Shown piece after piece: positions 56,235 through 64,000 of a stretch of 64,000 bases of DNA (position 1 is the first letter of the stretch; every line of letters begins with the position of its first letter). Both the position numbers and the translations under genes were made by a program. The DNA lies in contig NZ_FOJU01000005.1 of NCBI RefSeq assembly GCF_900111875.1, forward strand, positions 334,613-398,612, given 5' to 3'. A model generated the notes under the pieces. That model was not told the origin of the DNA, did not search any database, and saw nothing but the letters and a program-made list of their open reading frames with translations. The DNA is from Poseidonocella pacifica. GTDB lineage: Bacteria; Pseudomonadota; Alphaproteobacteria; Rhodobacterales; Rhodobacteraceae.

Positions 56235-57623
56235 TTACATGTGAATTGCACCGTCGCCGCAGGCAAGCGCCGCCTCTCGGACGGCTTCGGAATAAGTCGG
56301 GTGCGCGTGACAGGTCAGCGCGACATCCTCGGCAGAGGCTCCGAATTCCATAGCAACACAGATCTCATGGATCAGATCACCCGCACTCGGGCCGATGATG
56401 TGGCACCCGAGAATCCGGTCGGTGTCCTTGTCGACGAGGATCTTTACGAACCCGTCCGCCGCGAAATTCGCCTTGGCCCGGCCATTCCCCATGAAGGAGA
56501 ACTTGCCCGCCTTAAAGGCGCGGCCTTCGTCCTTCAGCTCGGCTTCGGTCTTGCCGACAGAGGCGACCTCGGGGTGTGTGTAGATCACGCTGGGGATCAC
56601 GCCATAGTTCACATGGCCGGCCTTTCCGGCAATAACCTCGGCGGCGGCCATGCCTTCATCCTCGGCCTTGTGGGCCAGCATGGGGCCGGCGATCGCGTCG
56701 CCGATGGCGTAGATGCCCTCGATATTGGTGCGCCAGTGATCGTCGGTCTTGATCATGCCCCGGTCGGTCAATTCGACGCCAAGCGCTTCAAGCCCGACCC
56801 CGTCGGTGTAGGGTTTGCGCCCCGTTGCGACGAGGACGACATCGGCGTCTTCGACATGCTCGCTGTCATCCTTGCGCAGTTTGTAGGTGACCTTGGCCTT
56901 GCCGCCGGAAGTTTCGACCCCCTGCACCGCGGCCCCGAGAACGAAGGCAAGCCCTTGCTTTTCAAGAATCTTCTTGAAGCTCTTTTGAACCTCTGCGTCC
57001 ATGGTCGGGGTAATGGTGTCGAGAAACTCGATCACTTTCACCTCGGCGCCCAACCGGGAATAGACGGACCCGAGTTCCAGCCCGATGACACCGGCGCCGA
57101 TGACGACCATCTTCCGAGGGATCTTGCCAAGCTTGAGCGCCCCTTCGGAGGTCACGACGATCTTCTCATCGACCTCAACGCCGGGCAGGGCGGTGGGAAC
57201 GGAGCCGGTCGCCACGATGATGTTCTTGGCGTCGTGCACCTCATCTCCGACCTTGACCTTGCCCTTCTCAGGGATGGATCCCCAGCCTTTTATCCAGTCT
57301 ATCTTGTTCTTCTTGAACAGAAATTCAATACCCTTGGTGTTCTGGCCGATCACGTCATCCTTGTAGGAGAGCATCTGTTTCCAGTCGACCGAAGGGCTTT
57401 TGCCCTTGAGGCCCATCTTGGCGAAGTTGTGCTCCGCCTCATGCAGTTGATGGCTGGCATGCAGCAGGGCCTTGGACGGGATGCAGCCGATGTTGAGACA
57501 GGTCCCCCCAAGCGTTTCGCGCCCCTCCACGCAGGCGGTCTTGAGGCCAAGCTGCGCGGCCCGGATCGCGGCAACATAGCCGCCGGGGCCTGAGCCGATT
57601 ACGATCACGTCATAGGATGCCAT
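56235..57623 (-). CDS. lpdA: Dihydrolipoyl dehydrogenase (E3)
   Basis: 462 residues. FAD motif [17 protein letters not shown], redox disulfide [16 protein letters not shown] motif [12 protein letters not shown] and the active-site His/Glu pair in [10 protein letters not shown]. Reoxidises the lipoyl groups of SucB. It is downstream of sucA-sucB in the same direction, separated by three small genes. Confidence 0.96.
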   Translation of the reverse strand: MASYDVIVIGSGPGGYVAAIRAAQLGLKTACVEGRETLGGTCLNIGCIPSKALLHASHQLHEAEHNFAKMGLKGKSPSVDWKQMLSYKDDVIGQNTKGIEFLFKKNKIDWIKGWGSIPEKGKVKVGDEVHDAKNIIVATGSVPTALPGVEVDEKIVVTSEGALKLGKIPRKMVVIGAGVIGLELGSVYSRLGAEVKVIEFLDTITPTMDAEVQKSFKKILEKQGLAFVLGAAVQGVETSGGKAKVTYKLRKDDSEHVEDADVVLVATGRKPYTDGVGLEALGVELTDRGMIKTDDHWRTNIEGIYAIGDAIAGPMLAHKAEDEGMAAAEVIAGKAGHVNYGVIPSVIYTHPEVASVGKTEAELKDEGRAFKAGKFSFMGNGRAKANFAADGFVKILVDKDTDRILGCHIIGPSAGDLIHEICVAMEFGASAEDVALTCHAHPTYSEAVREAALACGDGAIHM

Positions 57624-57713
57624 AGGGTGCTCCTTGCTGTATTGCGGGTGTGTGATTTGCGTATGACAAGTGTATGACTCTTGTATGCCGCGAAATGTCG
57701 GTGTGGGACATGC

Positions 57714-58121
57714 TCATACCAGCGCCGCGAAAAGCATGATCACCGTGGCGAGGAAACCCGCGGCCCAGATATAACTGCGCCACGGGGTCCAGCCAAAGGC
57801 ATAGGCCGGGACATACAGCACGCGGGCGATCAGATAGATCCAGGCGCAGGCCGCCGTCACCGGAGTGGATTGCCCGCTGATCGCGATGACGCCGCAGGCG
57901 ATGCCAAAGAGGATCAGCCCCTCGAAATGATTGTCCAGCGCGCGGTATAGCCGCCCGGTCCGGACGCTGACCTGCGCGCGCAGATCCCCGACACGCTCCG
58001 GGTCGCGCGGGCCGAGTGTCTTGCCGGGGCCCAGCTCCAGATTGGCCGGGACGGCCATCAGGGTGAACTGGACCACCTGCAACAGGGCGGCGAGGGTCAG
58101 GGCGGTAAGTTCGGGGGTCAT
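57714..58121 (-). CDS. MAPEG-family membrane protein
   Basis: 135 residues, four hydrophobic segments; RVGDLRAQVSVRTGRLYRALDNHFEGLILFGIA and ARVLYVPAYAFGWTPWRSYIWAAG are typical of MAPEG (eicosanoid and glutathione metabolism family). Function in this organism unknown; similar genes are seen in alphaproteobacterial odh operons. Confidence 0.83.
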   Translation of the reverse strand: MTPELTALTLAALLQVVQFTLMAVPANLELGPGKTLGPRDPERVGDLRAQVSVRTGRLYRALDNHFEGLILFGIACGVIAISGQSTPVTAACAWIYLIARVLYVPAYAFGWTPWRSYIWAAGFLATVIMLFAALV

Positions 58122-58142
58122 GCGCGTGGGATCATCCTTGGG

Positions 58143-58397
58143 TCAGGCGGTCTTGAGGAAATGTGCCTCGGCGATCTGGCCATCGGAAAGCCGCGCTGGC
58201 CCGTCGAGCCATTTCTGCGCCTTGCCCCGGTCATTCACCGCGAACAGAACCCAGATCGCCGATCCGGTATCCGCCCCGGTCCAGATCTGAAGCTGCGAGA
58301 GGCCCGCGTTGCCGCGTTCCTCGGATTTCTCATCATAGGCCGATTGCCACGAGGCCGCATTTCCGGCTTCGAAACGACAGAGCAGTTGCAGGGACAT
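58143..58397 (-). CDS. Small cytosolic protein, unknown
   Basis: 84 residues (MSLQLLCRFEAGNAASWQSAYDEKSEER...). AAGGAGAAGC precedes its ATG. Layout resembles the small DUF3764-type proteins, but I cannot name it with confidence. Between sucB-side ORF and MAPEG gene, presumably co-transcribed. Confidence 0.55.
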   Translation of the reverse strand: MSLQLLCRFEAGNAASWQSAYDEKSEERGNAGLSQLQIWTGADTGSAIWVLFAVNDRGKAQKWLDGPARLSDGQIAEAHFLKTA

Positions 58398-58501
58398 GGG
58401 GCTTCTCCTTTGGGTTGGTGGATCAACCTAATGATGTGGCGTGGAGGGCGACAGGCAACTGGGGGCCTGCATGCTGAACGGTTTAGAGGCGCTTGGGAAT
58501 G

Positions 58502-58696
58502 TCATGGCTCCTCACGATCAATGGCGAGTACGTCAACCGACTGCGGCAGTTTGTATGCGGTGAACCCGAGGGTGTTGAGCCATTTGCGCGCTTCGGTCGA
58601 ATTGAAGTCAGTCCGTCCGGTAGCCGCGCGGTAGGCATCTTTGACGCCTACCACCCAATGCACGTCACCCGGCTTGAGTCCCGTGTCGCCGGCCAT
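58502..58696 (-). CDS. Small protein after sucB, unknown
   Basis: 64 residues beginning MAGDTGLKPGDVHWVVGVKDAYRAATGRTDF. Starts 2 bp after the sucB stop. Compact and charged, no signal or helix; not recognised. Confidence 0.6.
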   Translation of the reverse strand: MAGDTGLKPGDVHWVVGVKDAYRAATGRTDFNSTEARKWLNTLGFTAYKLPQSVDVLAIDREEP

Positions 58697-58698
58697 CC

Positions 58699-60225
58699 TT
58701 ACAGATCCATCAGCAGCCGCCGTGGATCCTCCAGAGCCTCTTTCACCCGCACGAGGAAGGTCACGGCGCCTTTGCCGTCGACGATGCGGTGGTCGTAGCT
58801 GAGGGCGAGGTACATCATCGGGCGGATGACGATTTCGCCGTTCACCACAACGGGGCGTTCCTGGATCTTGTGCATCCCGAGGATACCCGATTGCGGCGGG
58901 TTCAGGATGGGCGAGGACATGAGCGAGCCATAGACGCCGCCATTGGAGATAGTGAAGGTGCCGCCCTGCATCTCTGCCATGGAAAGCTTGCCGTCGCGGG
59001 CGCGCTTGCCCTTTTCGGCAATCGCCTTTTCGATCTCGGCGAAGGACATGGCATCCACGTCGCGGATCACCGGAACCACGAGGCCCGTGGGCGTGCCGGC
59101 GGCGATGCCCATATGCACGAAGTTCTTGTAGACGATATCGGTGCCGTCGATCTCCGCGTTGACTTCGGGGACCTCCTTGAGCGCGTGGGAGCAGGCCTTG
59201 GTGAAGAACGACATGAAGCCGAGGCGCACGCCGTGCTTCTTCTCGAACTCGTCCTTGTAGGTCGAGCGCAACTCCATCACGCCGGACATGTCGACCTCGT
59301 TATAGGTCGTCAGCATGGCGGCGTTGTTCTGGGCGTCTTTCAGGCGCTTGGCGATGGTCTGGCGCAGGCGGGTCATCTTGACGCGCTCTTCGCGGTTTTC
59401 GTCATCGGCGGAGACGGGCGCACGTGCCGCCGGGGCGGCGGGTTTGGGTGCTGCTGCGCTGCCTGCCTTGGCGACATCTTCCTTCATCACGCGGCCATCG
59501 CGCCCTGTTCCGGTCACGGCGTCGCGGGAAATGCCCTTTTCGGCCATCGCCTTCTTGGCGGAGGGCGCATCCTCGATGTCACGCTGCGGACCGGCGTTGC
59601 CAGCTTCGGGGCGGTCGTATTGCGTCTGGCCCTCAGGGGCGGGCGCTTCGAAAGCCGCGCCGCCGGAGGAGGAGATTGCGCCGAGCTTGGCGTTCGCTTC
59701 GACGGTATCGCCTTCGTTGGCGACGATCTCGGTCAGGACACCGGCCGCAGGGGCGGGCACCTCGACGGAGACCTTGTCGGTTTCCAACTCGCAGAGCATC
59801 TCATCGGCTTCGACCTTGTCGCCGACCTTCTTGAACCATGTGGAGACGGTGGCTTCGCTCACGCTCTCGCCCAAGGTCGGGACCATGACATCGACGCTGT
59901 CGCTCGCGTTTGCTGCCGGGGCGGGCGCCGCCGCCTCTTCCTTTTTGGCGGAAGGCCGTTCCTCGACCGTCTCCGCGCCAGCCTCGCCCGCTTCGGCGAT
60001 GTTGGCCAGCAGGGCGTCGACGCCGACGGTTTCCCCCTCCGGCGCCACGATATCGGCCAGCTTGCCCGCAACCGGGGAGGGCACCTCGACCGTCACCTTG
60101 TCGGTCTCAAGCTCGCAGAGCATTTCGTCGGCCATGACGCTGTCGCCGGGTTTCTTGAACCAGGTCGCCACGGTCGCTTCGGTGACGGATTCGCCGAGTG
60201 TGGGTACGCGTACTTCAGTGGTCAT
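58699..60225 (-). CDS. sucB: 2-oxoglutarate dehydrogenase E2 (succinyltransferase)
   Basis: 508 residues with two N-terminal lipoyl domains (each [16 protein letters not shown]; lipoyl-lysines near 43 and 146), a peripheral E1/E3-binding domain ([21 protein letters not shown]) and the catalytic domain ending [13 protein letters not shown]. Enterobacterial SucB has one lipoyl domain; two is common in alphaproteobacteria. It starts 4 bp after sucA. Confidence 0.95.
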   Translation of the reverse strand: MTTEVRVPTLGESVTEATVATWFKKPGDSVMADEMLCELETDKVTVEVPSPVAGKLADIVAPEGETVGVDALLANIAEAGEAGAETVEERPSAKKEEAAAPAPAANASDSVDVMVPTLGESVSEATVSTWFKKVGDKVEADEMLCELETDKVSVEVPAPAAGVLTEIVANEGDTVEANAKLGAISSSGGAAFEAPAPEGQTQYDRPEAGNAGPQRDIEDAPSAKKAMAEKGISRDAVTGTGRDGRVMKEDVAKAGSAAAPKPAAPAARAPVSADDENREERVKMTRLRQTIAKRLKDAQNNAAMLTTYNEVDMSGVMELRSTYKDEFEKKHGVRLGFMSFFTKACSHALKEVPEVNAEIDGTDIVYKNFVHMGIAAGTPTGLVVPVIRDVDAMSFAEIEKAIAEKGKRARDGKLSMAEMQGGTFTISNGGVYGSLMSSPILNPPQSGILGMHKIQERPVVVNGEIVIRPMMYLALSYDHRIVDGKGAVTFLVRVKEALEDPRRLLMDL

Positions 60226-60229
60226 CGGA

Positions 60230-63190
60230 TCACTTCCCTTCGATCGTCAGCGCCTCGTCGACGAGCGCTTGTTGTTGTGCCTTGTGGGTGGAGGCGAGGC
60301 CCGTGGCGGGCGATGCCGCCGTGGCTCGCCCGACATAGCGCGGGCGGGCGTGGTCGGCCTTGATCCGGCCCAGCACCCATTCGATGTTTGGCTCAATGAA
60401 GGACCAGGCGCCCTGGTTCTTGGGCTCTTCCTGACACCAGACCATATCCGCCTGTTTGAAACGCTCCAGCTCCTTCACCAGACTGATCGCCGGGAAGGGA
60501 TAGAACTGTTCGATCCGCATGAGATAGACATCGTCGATCCCGCGCGCGTCACGCTCTTCGAGCAGATCGTAATAGACCTTGCCCGAGCACATCACCACCC
60601 GCTTGATCTTGTCATCCGGCGCGAGCGTCGTGTCCGAGTTCCCCTTTTCGGCATCGTCCCACAGCACGCGGTGGAAGGAGGAACCCTTGAGGAAATCTTC
60701 GGACTCGGACACGGCGAGCTTGTGCCGCAGGAGCGACTTGGGCGTCATGAGCATCAGCGGCTTGCGGAAGCTGCGGTGCAACTGACGGCGCAGGATGTGG
60801 AAATAGTTGGCCGGCGTGGTGCAGTTGGCCACGATCCAGTTGTCCTGACCGCAAAGTTGCAGGAAGCGTTCGAGGCGCGCGGAGGAATGCTCCGGTCCTT
60901 GACCTTCGAAACCGTGCGGCATCAGGCAGACCAGCCCCGACATGCGCAGCCATTTGCTTTCACCGCTGGAGATGAACTGGTCGAACATGATCTGGCCGCC
61001 GTTGGCGAAATCCCCGAACTGGGCCTCCCACAGGGTCAGCGCGTTGGGCTCTGCCAGCGAATAGCCGTATTCGAAGCCGAGCACCGCGTATTCCGACAGC
61101 ATCGAGTCGATGACATCGAAATGCGCCTGTCCGGCACGGATGTTGTTGAGCGGATAGTACCGCTCCTCGGTATCTTGATTGATCAGGGCGGAGTGACGCT
61201 GAGAAAAGGTGCCGCGCGTGCTGTCCTGACCGGAAAGGCGAATGGGATAGCCTTCGGTCAGCAACGAGCCAAAGGCGAGCGCCTCGGCCGTGGCCCAATC
61301 GAACCCCTTGCCGGTTTCGAACATCTTGGCCTTGGTATCCAGCAGTCGCCCAACCGTCTTGTGGATGGGGAAACCTTCGGGCGGGGTGCTGAGGGCCTTG
61401 CCGATCTCCGTGAATGTGTCGTCCGAGATCGACGTCTTGCCGCGCTGGTATTTGCCTTCCTTCTGCTTGTCGAGGTGGCTCCAGCGCCCGTCGAGCCAGT
61501 CGGCCTTGTTGGGCTTGTAGTTCTTGCCGGTTTCGAACTCATCGTTGAGAAAGGCCTGAAACGAGGTCTTCATGTCCTCGATTTCCCCCTCGGGGATCAG
61601 ACCATCCCGCACGAGCCGTTCGGTATAGAGGCTGAGCGTCGTCTTGTGGCCCTTGATCTTCTTGTACATCAAGGGGTTGGTGAACATGGGCTCATCGCCC
61701 TCGTTATGGCCAAAGCGGCGGTAGCAGATCATGTCGATGACCGCGTCCTTGCCGAACTTCTGACGGAATTCCGTCGCCACCTTGGCCGCGTGGACGCACG
61801 CCTCTGGATCGTCGCCGTTCACGTGGAAGATGGGCGCCTCGACCATCAGGGCGATATCGGTCGGATAGGGAGAAGACCGGGAGAAATGCGGCGCGGTGGT
61901 AAAGCCGATCTGGTTGTTCACGACGAAATGGATCGTCCCGCCCGTGCGGTGACCGCGCAGACCCGAGAGGCCAAAGCCTTCGGCCACGACGCCCTGACCG
62001 GCAAAGGCCGCGTCCCCGTGCAGCAGGATGGGAAGCACCTGCTTGCGCTCCGTATCCTTGAGTTGGTCTTGCTTCGCGCGGGCCTTGCCGAGCACGACGG
62101 GGTTGACCGCTTCGAGGTGCGACGGGTTCGCCGTCAGCGACAGGTGAACGATGTTGCCGTCAAATTCGCGGTCCGAGGAAGCGCCAAGGTGGTATTTCAC
62201 ATCGCCCGAGCCATCCACGTCGTCGGGTTTGAAACTGCCGCCCTGAAACTCGTTGAAGATCGCGCGATAGGGTTTGTTCATCACGTTGGCGAGCACCGAC
62301 AGGCGGCCGCGGTGCGGCATGCCGATCACGACTTCCTTGAGGCCAAGCTGCCCGCCGCGCTTGATGATCTGTTCCATCGCCGGAACTAAGGCCTCGCCGC
62401 CGTCGAGCCCGAAGCGCTTGGTGCCCATGTATTTCACATGCAGGAATTTCTCGAAGCCCTCGGCCTCGACCAGCTTGTTCAGGATCGCCTTGCGCCCTTC
62501 GCGGGTAAAGCGGATCTCTTTGTCGAACCCTTCGATCCGCTCCTTGAGCCATGCCGATTGCTCAGGATCGGAGATGTGCATGTACTGCAGCGCGAAGGTG
62601 CCGCAATAGGTGCGTTTCACAATGGCGAGGATCTCACGCAGGCTGGCGATCTGAAGCCCCAGAACGTTGTCGATAAAGATCGGGCGATCCATGTCGGCAT
62701 CGGTGAACCCGTAGGATTTCGGGTCCAACTCGGGGTGCGGCGCGGATTCCTTCAGGCCCAGCGGATCGAGATCAGCGGCGAGGTGCCCGCGGATCCGGTA
62801 GGCGCGGATCAACATGAGTGCACGGACTGAATCGAGCACTGCCTGCTTGACCGCCTCGTCGGAGACCTTGATCCCCTTTTCCTCGGCCTTGGCGGTGATC
62901 TTCTTGCCGGCGTCCTTGGCCTCCTCGACAGGCCATTCGCCGGTCAGCGCGCTGGTCAACTCGTCCTGCGGATGGCGCGGCCAGTCGGGCCGGGCCCAAG
63001 AGGGGCCAGCCGCCTCTTTCTTTACCCCGATTTCATCGTCGCCGAGTTGCCGGAAGAAAGCCTGCCACGCGTCATCGACCGCGTTGGGATCGTTGGCGTA
63101 GCGGGCATACATCTGTTCGAGATAGGCGGCGTTTGCGCCCTGCATGAAGCTGGAGGCGTGGAACTGGTCGTTGGGACTTTGGTCGGTCAT
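60230..63190 (-). CDS. sucA: 2-oxoglutarate dehydrogenase E1
   Basis: 986 residues. Thiamine diphosphate-dependent decarboxylase: N-terminal [47 protein letters not shown] and the C-terminal [10 protein letters not shown]. It decarboxylates 2-oxoglutarate and passes the succinyl group to SucB. The start overlaps the upstream hypothetical gene stop (ATGA). Confidence 0.96.
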   Translation of the reverse strand: MTDQSPNDQFHASSFMQGANAAYLEQMYARYANDPNAVDDAWQAFFRQLGDDEIGVKKEAAGPSWARPDWPRHPQDELTSALTGEWPVEEAKDAGKKITAKAEEKGIKVSDEAVKQAVLDSVRALMLIRAYRIRGHLAADLDPLGLKESAPHPELDPKSYGFTDADMDRPIFIDNVLGLQIASLREILAIVKRTYCGTFALQYMHISDPEQSAWLKERIEGFDKEIRFTREGRKAILNKLVEAEGFEKFLHVKYMGTKRFGLDGGEALVPAMEQIIKRGGQLGLKEVVIGMPHRGRLSVLANVMNKPYRAIFNEFQGGSFKPDDVDGSGDVKYHLGASSDREFDGNIVHLSLTANPSHLEAVNPVVLGKARAKQDQLKDTERKQVLPILLHGDAAFAGQGVVAEGFGLSGLRGHRTGGTIHFVVNNQIGFTTAPHFSRSSPYPTDIALMVEAPIFHVNGDDPEACVHAAKVATEFRQKFGKDAVIDMICYRRFGHNEGDEPMFTNPLMYKKIKGHKTTLSLYTERLVRDGLIPEGEIEDMKTSFQAFLNDEFETGKNYKPNKADWLDGRWSHLDKQKEGKYQRGKTSISDDTFTEIGKALSTPPEGFPIHKTVGRLLDTKAKMFETGKGFDWATAEALAFGSLLTEGYPIRLSGQDSTRGTFSQRHSALINQDTEERYYPLNNIRAGQAHFDVIDSMLSEYAVLGFEYGYSLAEPNALTLWEAQFGDFANGGQIMFDQFISSGESKWLRMSGLVCLMPHGFEGQGPEHSSARLERFLQLCGQDNWIVANCTTPANYFHILRRQLHRSFRKPLMLMTPKSLLRHKLAVSESEDFLKGSSFHRVLWDDAEKGNSDTTLAPDDKIKRVVMCSGKVYYDLLEERDARGIDDVYLMRIEQFYPFPAISLVKELERFKQADMVWCQEEPKNQGAWSFIEPNIEWVLGRIKADHARPRYVGRATAASPATGLASTHKAQQQALVDEALTIEGK

Positions 63191-63897
63191 TTTTCACGCA
63201 CCTTTTGGGTTATCAAAGTCGCTGTGATGGTTGTTTCGAGAGCGCGTTCAAGCGGTAAAGTAGCGGCGTCTCTTATGCCGTGGAGGCTTACCTCGGTCCG
63301 CCACTCGCTTCCGTCTTCTGCCTGCGTTTGCGCGAACATCGTGCCGTGGAAGCCATATCCCCATTCGCGCATACCGCCCGCGGCGTTGAGACGTTCAAGC
63401 AGATCGTCCGTTTCGTTGTCTTGGACACCGTAGATGACGCAGTTGTCATAGCCGGTTTGCATTTGTGTTGCGAGCCGGGCCAATACAGCGCCCTTAGCGA
63501 CGAGGATTACATCCACGTCGTCAATTACCAATCGGTTAGCCCATTCTCTTCGCGCAGCCCATTCAGCGTGGGTATTCTCGTCCGGCTGGTTTTGAACAGT
63601 GATTCCATCCGATATTTGCCGGCGCTCTCGAGGAGAAAGTGTCACTTTCGTCCAGCCATCTGCAAGAAAGCGGTTTTCACGCGCCTGCATGTCAATGCCA
63701 GCGCTTGTGCAGATAGGAAGCGCCTCCAAGAACGGGTTCGCTGCTGCAAATCCAGTGGATACTGCAAGGGCCAAAAACGTTGCCAATGCCCGGCGGCTCC
63801 ACCAGGCAGCGTCCGACCCGCCCCCCAGGGCGGGCGCTTCATGCCCTCCCTCGGGTTCGGCGCTGCCTTCAGCACCTATGGCGGGTCGGTTTGCCAT
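63187..63897 (-). CDS. Exported/membrane-anchored protein between sucD and sucA, unknown
   Basis: 236 residues from ATG 63897, which shares one base with the sucD stop (TGATG). A basic stretch and hydrophobic segment (WSRRALATFLALAVSTGFAAANP, about 32-55) predict a signal peptide or anchor, so the first about 30 Pro/Gly-rich residues may be cytosolic or the true start may be later. The rest is soluble and unknown. Overlaps sucA by 4 bp. Confidence 0.65.
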   Translation of the reverse strand: MANRPAIGAEGSAEPEGGHEAPALGGGSDAAWWSRRALATFLALAVSTGFAAANPFLEALPICTSAGIDMQARENRFLADGWTKVTLSPRERRQISDGITVQNQPDENTHAEWAARREWANRLVIDDVDVILVAKGAVLARLATQMQTGYDNCVIYGVQDNETDDLLERLNAAGGMREWGYGFHGTMFAQTQAEDGSEWRTEVSLHGIRDAATLPLERALETTITATLITQKVREK

Positions 63898-64000
63898 CAG
63901 CCTTTGATCGCCTTCAGCACGGCTTCGCCGAGTGTGGCGGGGCTGTCTGCGACGGTGATGCCGGCGGATTTCATCGCCTCGATCTTGTCGTCAGCGCCGC
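63897..64000 (-). CDS. sucD: Succinyl-CoA synthetase alpha subunit, C-terminal end
   Basis: Partial: the last 33 residues (ADDKIEAMKSAGITVADSPATLGEAVLKAIKG) match the SucD C-terminus; the rest lies beyond the right edge. With sucC upstream it converts succinyl-CoA to succinate and ATP/GTP. It begins the visible sucD-sucA-sucB-lpd run. Confidence 0.9.
   Translation of the reverse strand, partial: GADDKIEAMKSAGITVADSPATLGEAVLKAIKG

Noticed and set aside
56241..57593. 450-codon plus-strand open frame opposite lpdA
   Set aside because: Antisense to a complete dihydrolipoyl dehydrogenase, no independent support.
59315..62389. 1024-codon plus-strand open frame opposite sucA and sucB
   Set aside because: Shadow of conserved coding sequence with low-complexity, unrecognisable translation.

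Overview
The window reads as alphaproteobacterial chromosome, most likely a marine Rhodobacterales (Roseobacter-type) bacterium. The signs are a chvI-chvG-hprK-rapZ-EIIA locus divergent from an ATP-type pckA, a very acidic Rhodobacter-type porin, a short alphaproteobacterial HPr kinase, a VPLPA-CTERM protein remnant, and a sucD-sucA-sucB-lpd order with small extra genes in the operon. This is inferred from gene content and order; no database search was possible.

Layout. 1-11.4 kb is core: a two-component/PTS-regulation operon on the minus strand, pckA with two tandem LacI-type (CceR-like) operator candidates in front, and an oligopeptide ABC transporter (SBP, two permeases, one fused double ATPase). 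A tRNA-Gln(TTG) gene at 11478-11552 marks the left edge of a probable 21.6-kb integrated island. Next to it lies a decayed, oversized tyrosine recombinase whose C-terminus resembles the PemK/MazF fold. A 17/20 copy of the tRNA 3' end at 33152-33171 is a candidate right attachment site.

Within the island: a broken IS3-type element (14.4-15.3 kb). Then a high-GC accessory block (15.6-25.8 kb) with three NmrA-like NAD(P)-binding proteins, each paired with small multi-pass membrane proteins (DUF4345, DUF1772 and DUF4386 types), two AraC-family regulators, a LysR regulator, a P-loop kinase and a glycine-zipper lipoprotein. Three intergenic spots in this block carry the same direct repeat (a GGTCA core every 21 bp), suggesting one AraC-controlled regulon. 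After it come an extra methionine aminopeptidase, a LysR/MFS/luciferase-like/aldo-keto reductase cluster and a truncated IS1182.

After the island (33.4-48 kb): two nonsense-riddled pseudogenes, a siderophore-type iron ABC transporter with a divergent binding protein, an agmatinase-family gene with a LysR regulator, a GMC oxidoreductase plus double-domain CoA-transferase operon, and a second LysR/luciferase-like/dehydrogenase group that mirrors the one in the island. From 48 kb on it is core again: tRNA-Leu(CAG), an NDUFA9-like gene, leuS-lptE-holA, a DUF3576 lipoprotein, the porin, a YggS-type PLP protein, and the 2-oxoglutarate dehydrogenase operon running off the right edge in sucD.

The most interesting items are the recombinase with a PemK-like tail, the shared 21-bp AraC operator pattern over the NmrA/membrane-protein cassettes, and the tRNA-Gln island boundaries.
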